Under the pieces are notes generated by a model. That model had not been told where the DNA came from and searched no databases. It worked only from the letters and a program-made list of their open reading frames with translations. From the NCBI GenBank assembly GCA_941918925.1, contig OW799234.1, positions 114,055,128 to 114,119,127 of the forward strand: 64,000 nucleotides of DNA, in the 5' to 3' direction. Below, piece after piece: positions 34,101 to 46,100 of this stretch. Positions within the stretch are counted from its first letter, which is position 1. Each line of letters starts with the position of its first letter. This stretch comes from Phyto melanocephala. Its lineage: Eukaryota > Arthropoda > Insecta > Diptera > Rhinophoridae. A program made the position numbers and the translations under genes.

Positions 34101-37100
34101 CATGCTTTTTGCCAAACTCTATAACAATACCGCAATCCGAATCCACCTGAGAAATACAATATTAAGTAAGTAAATTCGTTAAAAGTATGTATGAATGTAC
34201 GTATGCATATCTGTTTGTAGACAAAACAAATCTCATTTAATATAATGAACTATTCATATGCGAATGTCAAATGAAAAGAGTATGGTGGATAACTAAATCT
34301 ATATAAAGGGTGTTTTTTTAAGCCCGATAGAACTTGAAATTGTAAAAATTAACACAAAAAATTAAATTGTAATCAAAATTTTTTCTTTATTCGAAAGATC
34401 AATACGTGACATTAACATTTGAAAATGATTTCGGGCATATGGGCACCGCGGCTGTTCTTGACGAAGCGCATTCTGGACGTCCGTTGTTTTATCGCAAAAT
34501 TGTGTTCAGCGATGAGGCGCATTTTTGGCTTAACGGGTTTGTTAATAAGCAAAATTGCCGCATATGGAGCGAGACCAATCCACAAGAGACCCTACAGACT
34601 CCATTACATCCAGAAAAATGCACCGTTTGGTGCGGTTTTCACGCTGGTGGCATCATCGGACCTTATTTCTTCAAAAATGAGGCCGGAGCTCGCGTTACGG
34701 TCAATGGAGATCGTTACCGCACCATGATCAATGATTTTTTGTTTGAAAATATGGATGACATTGATCCGGAGGAGATGTGGTTTCAACAGGATGGCGCTAC
34801 GTGCAATACGGCGAACGCAACCATCGACTTATTGAAATCAAAATTTGGCGATAAGTTGATTTCGAGAAATGGACCTGTCAATTGGCCTCCAAGGTCGTGC
34901 GATTTGACACCTCTCGATTATATCCTGTGGGGCTACGTGAAGTCACTGGTTTATGCTGATAAACCAGCAACAATTGACGCCTTTGAGGCCAGCATTGTTC
35001 GTGTTATTCGTGACATACGGCCAGCAGTGCTCGAAAAAGTGGCCCAAAATTGGACGTCCAGAATGCGGTTCGTCAAGAACAGCCGCGGTGCCCATATGCC
35101 CGAAATCATTTTCAAATGTTAATGTCACATACTGATCTTTCGAATAAAAAAAAAAATTTGATTACAATTTAATTTTTTGTGTTATTTTTTACAATTTCAA
35201 TTTCTATCGGGCTTAAAAAAACACCCTTTATATAAAAGTGAAACTCTGTCTGTGTTCGTGTGTGTTAGCTATAGACTTCGAAACCGTAAAGCCGATCGGA
35301 CTTAAACTTTCGCAAGTTGTTGTACACATTTTAGGGAGTGTTTATGGGTGGTAAAAAGTGGGTGGGGCTACGCCCATAAAAAAAGGTAATCAGTTTTAGC
35401 TACTTGCACTTGACCGATTTTTCTGAAACTTTGCACAAATATCAAACTCTGATTATAGAATCTCGTGCTTAGAGAAGTGGGCAGTGCCACGCCCATAAGA
35501 AATAAGTTTTAATTATTAGCTACTTGCACTAGATAGATTTTTCTGAAACTTTGAACACATATTGAGCTGCGATGATTATATAATTTCGTGATTAGAAAAG
35601 TGGGTAGGACCACGCCCATAAAAAAAGTTTTAATTTTGAGGTACTTGCACTGGAAGGATTTTTCTGAAACTTTGTACACATATTGAGCTGTCGTGACTAT
35701 ACAGTTTCGTGATTTGAAAAAAATGGGCAATGCCACGCCCATTAAAAAAGTTATAATTTTTAGCTTTTTGCACTTGATATTCAATTAAAATTCAGAATGC
35801 ATTTGTATTCATTAAGGGGCATAGCAACGAGTGCCGGCCTTGGCTAGTACTAATTAAAATCATGTGCTTAATATTAAAATTTAGCTGATCATTTAATCTC
35901 TTTTAAAATGTATATTTTTAAGTTTGTCGGTTTAAGAGTTGTGTGCTAGATTCTCGTAAGAGGCTCTGTTAATAATATTTAATAATAAATAGTTATTATT
36001 TTAAAGATACTTAGGATATCATATTCCGTGTATGTATGTACACGGAAATAAATTATTGCTAAAATTTTTTAATTAAGTAACTAATTGATTTTTTTTCTAC
36101 ATTTGAATTATATTTCTAACTTATTTGAATAAATTTGTCAGTTGATATTAAATTTATTGAAAAACTTTAAAATTTCTGTCAGTAAAAACATAAAAATAAA
36201 ATTGAAAAAATTTATTTAAAATCAAGATTTTATTTTCAAGGATGTGTTTAATAAAAATTTGATTAGACATGCAAAAAAGGGAGGTGAATATTGAAATTAT
36301 AGTTGCCAATCAGCAGAATAAAGTTGAAAGTTCACTTGAAGTTCATACATAAAAAACCGACTTTCATCACCGATTTAAATCGCCGATTTGGAAAATTTTT
36401 TTATAAAAGATCTTTTTAACGGATATTGGAAGGGCGGCTTACAAATATTACAGACGACGTTTAGCAGATTCTTAGTCGATCTCTGCAGGTCTCTGAATAG
36501 TTATAACAGCACAGCATAAACATACCATACGCTGTAGTATTGTTTTAGGATAGTTTTTCTTGAAGAGAAACAACATTTTTTTTAACTATTAGGAAACCCT
36601 AGAAACACTATGACAATATGGCGTGTAAGGACACCTTGTGAATGCAAAAAATATAATTAAAATTGAATAGCAACACCCAAATTGATTTGACTCTTATAGA
36701 TCGATAGCTTAAGAACGTTTTTTTTTGCGAATGAAGTTTGACTTTTAATTGAGAAGGTTTTACATATAGATTTTAACATTTACTCAATTTCGCCGTATAG
36801 GCAGCTGATTTGTTGCTGGTACCGAAATAGTATGGACTTTTTCAAATTTTTTTTTCTCACATTAATGAAATATTACAAACGTACTTATGTAGTCCGTTTA
36901 TTATAAAATATTTTTATTTACAATACAATAAAAAAATATAATTCTTTCTTTTATACCTACCGATAATTGTGCATCACTATGATCACTTTTATCATCATCA
37001 TCATCACTAAAGTCTCCGCCTGAAGATGGATCCTCTTGGAATATGGGACTATTCGAGCGTTGAGGGCGCGGCATTATCGGTGTTAAAGCTGGCGATGGTA

Positions 37101-40100
37101 TTGGTGTTGGCATCTCTCGTATCGGTGAGAGACACTTATTGTTAATGCTCGGTATTTCAAGCAATATTGTCGGTGGGTGCAATAGATTCGACGACGATGT
37201 GGCCGATGACGTTAAAGACGGCGAAGATTTGTGCGCATTTAGAACATCTAGCACAGGCACTTCTATGGTATTTGTTTGACGATAGAATACCGGTGAATCA
37301 GGTGCACCGCTGGAGAAGCTTACCGGAGTATGCATTGATGATGAGGATGATTCGTCATCACCAGGTACATCATCCTGTGGACTCGAGACGGTGGGCGTTG
37401 TTGAGGGTGACACAAATACCGAAGAGGAAGATGGCATTGTATTAGTCGTTGTATTCGATGCATTTCCAGCCGCGTTGGCAAAATTACGAAACATTGCAAG
37501 TATTGAGTCGGCACTGGAAACTTTAGGGCGGGCTGGCGTGCCAATACGAAAGCGTGTTGGCATGCCAGAAGGCAAACCACTAAGTTGATTATTATTTGTG
37601 CTGCCCATTTCACTACCGCTAGTTTGTATGGAACGTAAACCAAAATCGGTTAATGCCAAGTCAGAACTGGAAAATGAATCACTGCCGTGTGTAGATGATG
37701 TGCTATGTGGTGAACGAATATCGTTCGTGCAGGGCGATGGTGGCATAGAACTTGCTCGCATTTGTATGTCAGTTGGTAGGCTAATGGCACTAGAGTTACG
37801 CGTTGCCTGTTTGATAAAAGTTTTAATATTTTTAATTACTTTTATTAAAATTAATTTTATTAAAATTTTTTTTTAATTTTAGTGTAAATGTACTAAGTGC
37901 AACTTAAGCAATTGCTAAGTAATATGGACGATTTAATACTAGATTGGAATTTTTATTAAGCGAGAAACGCTTTTGTGTTTTGGGAAAACAAAAATAGTTT
38001 TAAAATATTCGGCTGCACAGTTAAATTAAGTAGTCAAATTGGCTATATAGTTCCGTTGAGTAGTGAAATTTGAAAATTGTTTAAAAAAGATTTAGAAAAA
38101 AATTGTTTTATGGGTTTGTTCACATTTAGTGCTTCTGCTGTTGTCCGCTATACCACTGATGCGAATTTCGAATGAAGATATGAAACTTGAAACTTTGAAA
38201 TTTGTAAACGCTTACAAAGTTTAATTAAACCAAAAGCTAAAGCTTGCTGATCATTTCAAGTGTCGTCAATATCGAGTTATTGATTTAACAGACAAAAGTA
38301 AATGGCGAAGAAAATCATCTTCAGTGGTTTCGTTAACAAGAAGAATTAGCGCATTTGGGCAAATGAGAATCCACAAGCTATTGTTGAAAATCCTATGCAT
38401 CGACACAGTGTGACTGTTTGGTACAATTTATGAGCTGGAGGCGTCATCTGCCCGTACTTCTTCGAAAATGAGGACGGCACCTTGAATGGTTTTTGCTATC
38501 GCGAGATTTAACGAAATATTTGCAGCCAGAAATTTAGGATATGAACCTGGACGATATGTGGTTCCAACAGGATGGTTTCACTTGCTACAGAGTCAATAAA
38601 ACAATTTTTGTGTTATCTCACGTCATGGCGATGTTAGTTAGCCGCCACGGTCATGTGATTTGACACCGCTGGACTTCTTTCTTTGGGAATATTTAAAAGA
38701 AAAAGTGTACATCAATAAGCCAAGATCAATCTCTAAGTGTCATAAAAAATGGACCATTTGTTTCACATATAATTGTCGTAGATCCTTCCATATCAAAAAT
38801 ATTAAGATAGTTTTCTGAAAACTTTTTGTTTTATTTTCATATAAGATCGTGCGTTTTTTGTGGACCACAAATAATATTTATTTTATGATGTAATTATATA
38901 AGGTGATTGCAATTCAGAAAGAATTTAAAACTTTTTTTTATATAAAATATGACAATTAGAAATTACGAAGGAAGAGAGAATATGTATGAAATATTAGGTT
39001 CGTTCGAGTACTTTTACTGCACTTTTTAGCAAATGAGTAATTATTTAGTAAATTGAAAATTTTACTCTCAGAAAGAGAATTTGTCCAAAAAACAGACATC
39101 TGGAAAAATTCGTAAGATTGAAGCAACAGCTGATGGCAAAAAAATATTGTGTTGTTTAATGGGAACTATGTACATACATATGTGCAAATATGTATTTAAG
39201 TATGTATACCTGCGCCAGATTCAGGCAGTTTCATTCTTTCATCTGTAGACATTGTTAACTAACTTTATTTAACAAACAATTAAAATTTAATAATATTTTG
39301 CACTTTTGTTTGTATTTGGATTGTATACTTTTTGCTTGCTTACTTTTGTTTGTTTACCTTTTGAATCATATGTTTTTTGGTTTTGCTAAATCTTACTGCA
39401 AGAAATTTCTGTAGTAAAAATTTGCAAATACTCAGTCAAGAACTGTCACTTTTCGCTCTCTATTTGTGCTCTCATTTACTAAGAATTTGTGTAAACGAAC
39501 GCAATTTCGTAAAACGCAGTAAAAATTTGTACAAATTCGTACAAATTTGTGAGTTCTCGAACGAACCTATTGACATATCGCAAGCAACAGCTGATGATCA
39601 ACTGATTAACTAAAACTACCAAAAGAGATGTAGCCTGTTTAATTTGTAATGAGTTTCACAAAAATTTAATTTTTTTGATTATTATTATTATTTTTTAAAA
39701 ATTTCTTTCTTGGAAAAACAGTAAACAACTTGATCTACTATAACAGCTGTTATTTTTTCATGGTTATTGTGCTTTATACGATAAACTTTCACCGACGAAT
39801 TCATCATGGTGGGCGAAAATCGGTGCTCGTCTCAATTGTGTTTCTAGCATTATATGGAAGGAGGGTGTTTTATACTACTACTTAGCCGATTTACCTAAAA
39901 AGTCCCAACAACAATAGCAATAACAATTATAAATAAAAAAGTAAAAAAAAACAAAAAATCTAATCTTTGCAGATGTATGTACATATTTGGTTACAAAATC
40001 AAATAGACATTTTCAACACAGGGTGATTCTCAGACAGACAATTGATAGTGTTGATGGCATCTACAGTTTGTGTGACGCTAGAATGTTTGGTTAGTGACTA

Positions 40101-43100
40101 GATATGTAACATAAGATAAATAGATTGATTCGATTCAAGTGCAGCATGAAATTTTCTAACGTTGCGATATATTTTTTTTAGTGATTTTTTGATTTATTTT
40201 AATTTTTAAATGGACGTGTTTAAATATATGTACATATGTACTTTTGTTTGGTTTAAAGCTTTAAAGAAAGGCTTCATTATCTTCTGCATAATGATGGGGA
40301 GGGCTGTGAGTCCTTATAAAATGACTTTTTATTATTGCCTGAGAATCGTTGCCCTTGTTGGTAAATGTAGGTAAATTTAAAGGAAAAAATGTAGACATAA
40401 ATAAAAACAAAAAAGGATAAATAATGAAAATGTTAAAAATTTGGGAAATCAATATGGAACGATAGGTTAAAACAAATTAATTTTATGACTATTTTTTTTT
40501 TTTTTTTGATAACTACCTCAGAACCAGAATTCATTTCAGCTGACACCTTATTCAACAAACGAGCAAAGGTCACCTTCTTTTCGAGCTTAGGGTCATTAAT
40601 AGCTCTCTCCACAGTAGCTGAAGTTGAGGATCCAGTATTTTCCGAAAAAGTGGTTTCCTTAAGTTCACCTTCGGAATCCAAATTGTTGGTTCTTAAACGA
40701 TTCTCTGACATAGAGATTAGTTCACCCAAACTTACTTTCGGCTTGGCCTGTTGAGCGGCTGGGGAGACTAATTGTTGTAGAATTTGCTTTTTTTCAGCAG
40801 CGTTTTTCTTAACCGGTGTAGAATTGTTGCGTTTTTTGCGAGGTGAGGGTGAACCTATGGATTGTTACAGAAGCAAAAAAGAATAGAAATAAAAATTTAT
40901 ATTGTTAATACGAATTTTTAGAGTTTATTTTAGTGTTTCTATATAAAGACAATTTGATTTCTCTATTTTTTTGATAATTATAATTAAACATTTAAGATTT
41001 CTTTAGTTAAAAAATAATATATTGAAAACACACAGAAATAAAGAAGTGTTTAAATAAAAGACTAAATATCTTTTAGAATTTTTCAAAATTTTATTAGTTG
41101 AGTCTTATTAAAGCGGTGCTCTACAAAATATAAGGGGAAATGATATACATATAAAAAAATTAAACTACTGCCACTACAAGTATAACAGAGTTTTTTTAAA
41201 ATAAATTATATCATGCAACTTAGGTACTTAAGCAATATAAGGAAATAGTATGCGATAATCTATATTTGGTTTTGTTTTACACTAAAAACATATTCGTAGA
41301 CATGTAATGTCATTAATAATTGAATATTAATAGGTATTACTTCTACACTTTTTAAAGCTAAAACTTCATGCATTTCAGAGAACCTGAGATAGAACTTCAT
41401 TATCGTAGTATTCGAGAAAAATGGAAAAACTTTTTATTGGTAGATTTGTAATAGTAGGTTTTTGTCCCTATTATAGATAGAATTGACTTAAGATTCGAGC
41501 AGGAAAAATTTAGATTTTTAATGGATTTTTTCTTTCCATTATTTTTGTAAGATTTTTAAATAAAACATATGAAAAATACATGTCAACAAAATATAGAAAC
41601 ACATAAAAACGCGGAATAATTGTCGTTAATATTGACTCAGCATAAATTTTGGCACTGATTTTTCAGCTTTCCGACACCAACAAGGAAAACCCTACGATCT
41701 TTATTTGATCGTCTTAAAGTATATGCTTTTAGGTCTAGCAAGACTATGAAATATCAACTAGACGACGAGCTAAAAATGAAAATTTTAGTAAAAGAATTGA
41801 AAAGAAAATCAGCGATTTCAATTATTTATAACCAAAAGGCGTTAGTCATTAAGTCAAAATTTTATTTTGCTTTGATTTTCCTAAACAATGTTGAAAACCT
41901 ATTATTTTTTAAATCACCTCAGAGATAATTTTGTAAATTTTAGCACGGGTTAAGGTGTTTTTTTGTTGATACTTTTAGTAAAATACAAGGCATAAATAAT
42001 AATACTAAATGTCTTTAGCATATTTATAATAAATAAGATAAATAAAAGGAGTCCAAATGTGTAGTAATATTTTAATTTTAATAAAAACAAAATTCATGGG
42101 GGTTATTAAAAATATTTGAATTTTTATTGATAACTAATAAGATCCGTTTAAAAATGAAAAATTATGTCGATAAAGTTGAATAAACCCCCTACCACCTCCC
42201 TTTGGCTCGGAAGGCTCCCAATCTTTTTAATCATTTTTTTCAATAAACCATTGTCTATAGGTGATATCTGGTCGACATTTTTTTTAGGCTGTTGAACTGT
42301 TGTCGTTTAAAAAAAAGCCACAAAACAAAGTCTAAAGGTGTCAAAACGCACGATCTTTGTGTCAAATTCACCTGTCTTTCACGTTAAATAACTTTTTTTT
42401 TCTTCTCTTGATGTGTAGCAAGTGACACCATTCTGTTGAAACCACATATTCTTTTAATCATAAATTTTTCGCCACTAGAATCTTTGGATCATCTCCCTGC
42501 ATTAATATTGTTTTAAAATCTATGAATATATTGAAGCAAATTTTTGTAGTTCTATAATGTTTTGTAATTCCCTAAAATTTAAAATTAAATAAGTATTCGC
42601 TGAATTATTTATTTAATAGATTTTTTTTTTGTAATGGTGGTTACCATCCCCTTCTCTTGGAAAATTGCAGATATTTTTTTTTTTATTCCGAACATTAGTT
42701 TAGTTGATACTTAAATTTTCACTGAATATGCCCGTAGGTTTAAAGTACGAATTGAACCAAAAAGCAAAAAGTTATTTTATTGTTATTGAATGTTGGTAAA
42801 AAAATATTACGCCATTTCCATATTTGTAGTTTAAAAAACGCCGCATACCAACAAAAATATGACTTTTGGTTTGTTGAGACGCACTAAGTTTAGCGCGAAA
42901 GGCGCCAAATTGGCATCTCTGAAGAAAATTTTGACTACAAAACTTGTCGAACTTACATTCAGATTATATTAGGGATTAGGTATAGTAAAATATGCGATAT
43001 TTTGTTTAAACAGTATACTTATTGGTAAGTTTTAAAGAAACAAAAAACTTGAAGCAATAAAAAAATTCATTGCGCTGAAATAAAGTGACAATTTTTTTAA

Positions 43101-46100
43101 GACATTTTGACTCTCTTCCACAGAAAAAAAAAATCCAAATATTTATTTAAGCATACATCTCCTATTGCAAAAAATAAATAATATTTGAATAGTAATATAA
43201 AATACTTCGTCGTCTTATGGTTGCTAAAGCTAAATAATCTCAAACTAATAACAATTAAAACATAATTAATAAACAAAAAAATATGAATATAAATATAAAA
43301 AAAAAATATTTAAGCACGTTTTAGCTATAACTCTTAACATTATATTTATAAATTAAGTATTATTTTAGTTGTATTTTAATTCGCCCACCAGCAGCCACAA
43401 AAGATCTTGAGTTTTTTTTTTGTTATAAGAAAAAACGTTGAAATTATTAAATAGTATTTTTTTTGATTTTATGAAAATGTAAATTTTTAATAAAAAATGT
43501 TAGTTTTATTTTCTCTGTTTTAGTCACACTTTTACTCTTTGCTAAGGATTGAGTATTCTATGTATTGTTGTTTGTTAAATGATAAGAGTCATTTAATGAA
43601 TAACTAAAATATTTATCTAAAAAGTGTCGTCTAAAGGTTATTTGGTTTTCTAATTGAATTTAGTTAGCAGAGTTCTAGTCCAATAATGTCTCTAAAATTA
43701 AGATTTAGTATTTTCATAATGATTATTTCAATGTTCAAATGAAAGAGTTTGTTGGAACGATATAAGATGTTAATTAAAAAGAGGGTATTGTATTTAAAGA
43801 TTTTTTGGAACGAGATGTGTTTTGCATTTAATTTAATTGAAATCAATTCTATTTGATTAAATCTTTTTAATTTCATAATAAAAATTTTGTTTTAACTTAA
43901 GTTTAAACTTAGAGTTTCCTATACCGGGAAACTCTAAGTGTATATCAACTAAATCTGCATCAAAGCAGAGCGGCTTCGGCGGTGATAATGCGATGTTTTG
44001 TGGAGGATGGGTTGGATGTAGCCTTGCTACAGGAACCATGGATTGTTAGGGATAACATCATGGGCCTGTCTCGTCAGACCGCCGGTCTGTTTCACTCACA
44101 GACGGGAGGGAGGTTGAGGACATGCATCCTGGTGCATCACGGTGTGTGTGCTGTGCCGATGATGCATCTCTGTTCGCCAGATCTTACGGTGGTAATGATA
44201 GAAGCGGGTTCGGGATCGTTTCTGGTGGCGTCGGCTTACCTACCCTATGACACACCGGACTCCCATCCTTCGGGGGAAGTGAGGAATCTGGTGGAGTTCT
44301 GTAGGTTGAGGGGTATGCCTCTTGTCATGGGCTGTGATGCTAACTCACACAGTACTGTATGGGGCTGTATGGATGATATCCACAGTGGACAGCAATTGCT
44401 GGAGTTTGTGGAGTCATGACCTGCTGGTCCTAAACAGGGTGTCAAGCCCACCTTCGTGGATGCACGTAGGGCCGAGGTAATCGACATCACCTTATGCTCT
44501 GTCGGGATGCTGGATAGAGTTGGGAAATGGAGAGTGGTGGACAGATTGACCATGTCTGACTACAGGGCTATCCAGTTGGAGATTCTATATGGTTGGAGGC
44601 AGAGGAAGGTGCGTAGGCGTATTAGGGTGCCGAGGGATACGGATCGCACTAAGTACGAGGAGTGCCCCTCGGGACTTTCGGGGAATGTTCCACACAGGGC
44701 ACACCGGAACACGGAGGATATTGAGCGGAAGGTAGAGAGGGCAAACTCTTCTGTCGGATTTGCCTTAGAGAATGCGTGTCCTCTCACGGTAGTGGATGAA
44801 AAGGTTTCTACTCTATGGTGGAGTAGGGAATTGGAATCCATGAAGAGGGACACGAGGAGTGCCTTTAATCGTTACATGAGGGAGGGAAATCCTTGCTTAT
44901 GGGACGAGTATAAGGCGAAGAAGAAAGAGCTGAAGAGAACTATACGTCTTCGGAAACGAAGTACGTGGAGGGAATACTGCTCCGGCGTGATGGATACATC
45001 TGAAGTGGGGAGACTGCAGAGGATGGTGTCTAGAGACCCTGTCTCCAGAATGGGGCTTATTCGCAGGAGCGATGGCGGCATGACGGAGACGATGGAGGGG
45101 ACATTACAGTCGGAGATGGAGGTACATTTTCCTGGAAGTTTTTTTTTATGCACTACATGGTATGTATAGAGCCATTTTAATATTTTCAAAAATTGTAAAA
45201 AAAGTTGTTTCCCTAACGGACATGTAGAAAAATGTTATTTTATATGAAAAAGAAAGAAAGATACATTTGAAAATTAATACTATGATTCTCTAATTCTAGT
45301 TTCATTAAATTGTAACATAAATAGTAGTTTCAAATTACATGTGAATGTACTGATAATGAAATGGTAGCAGGTTTCGAAAATTAATTCCACTCGGCTAATA
45401 ACGGAATAATTTTTAAAATATTTACAATTTAATTTAATTCAGAAAATGCTTAGGAATTTAAATAATTTAATTAATGAACTTGAATCTATATATATGTATA
45501 TAAAAATGGTGTAAAAAATGTATAGTAATTCATAAAATGAAAACGGCTGGGCATATTTTTATAAAATTTTTTGTCAGTTGTTCGTATTTTCGAGGAGAAG
45601 GTTTTTACGGAAGAAAATTTAGAAAATCCCTCCTGTAAAGACGAAAAATTGGGAAAATCGTCAATTGAGTTTTGTATTAAATTTTGTGTGAAATTATTTT
45701 TTAATGGCTTTTCAAATGAAAAAATAGAATTGGGGCGAGGCAAAGTTCGACGGGTCTGCTAGTGAGAATATAAAAATGATTTACAATAAATTTAAAATAT
45801 AAAGTTCGAAAAAATATTAATATATATAATTTAATCTTTTTATATTTAATATACATATAAAATTAACTCGGTTTAAGATTTTGCAAGAAGCTTTTTTTAA
45901 GCTTTTGCCACCCACAAGAAAAGATCATCCTTAATTATTCTCACATTTGTTTTTTTTTTCGTGCCTGTACCAACATCTTTCTTAAACCTAAAATAATCAT
46001 TATGGATAGTCAATAACCAGTTAATAAAATGAAAACTAAAAATGGTCTGAGAAATTATAAATAATTAATTAAATACATGAATATGTTAAGTGAACTCACA

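Larger units (their letters stand above)
34298..35847 (+). mobile_element. Helitron (non-autonomous) split by a mariner
   Basis: Starts with TC at 34298 (TCTATA, preceded by A) and resumes at 35231 with TATAAAAGTGAAACTCTG after a mariner insertion. Four roughly 120-bp units with CACGCCCATA boxes (about 35370, 35488, 35611 and 35734). The end is GTGCCGGCCTTGG then CTAG at 35844-35847, followed by T. About 620 bp without the mariner. It lies in the intron between exons 36961 and 33871 of the EGF/TM gene. Confidence 0.9.

Noticed and set aside
34943..35128. Minus-strand frame starting with the same residues as the plus-strand mariner frame
   Set aside because: This is the mirror image produced by the inverted arms of the fold-back mariner, not a second gene.
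39100..39600. Repeated word AAGCAACAGCTGATG at 39120 and 39583
   Set aside because: Looked like a target duplication, but the points do not coincide with the ends of the MITE there and no second element between them was recognised.
45571..45762. 63-codon frame ending in VRRVC
   Set aside because: It ends at the Helitron 3' terminus and covers the body of a 278-bp Helitron.
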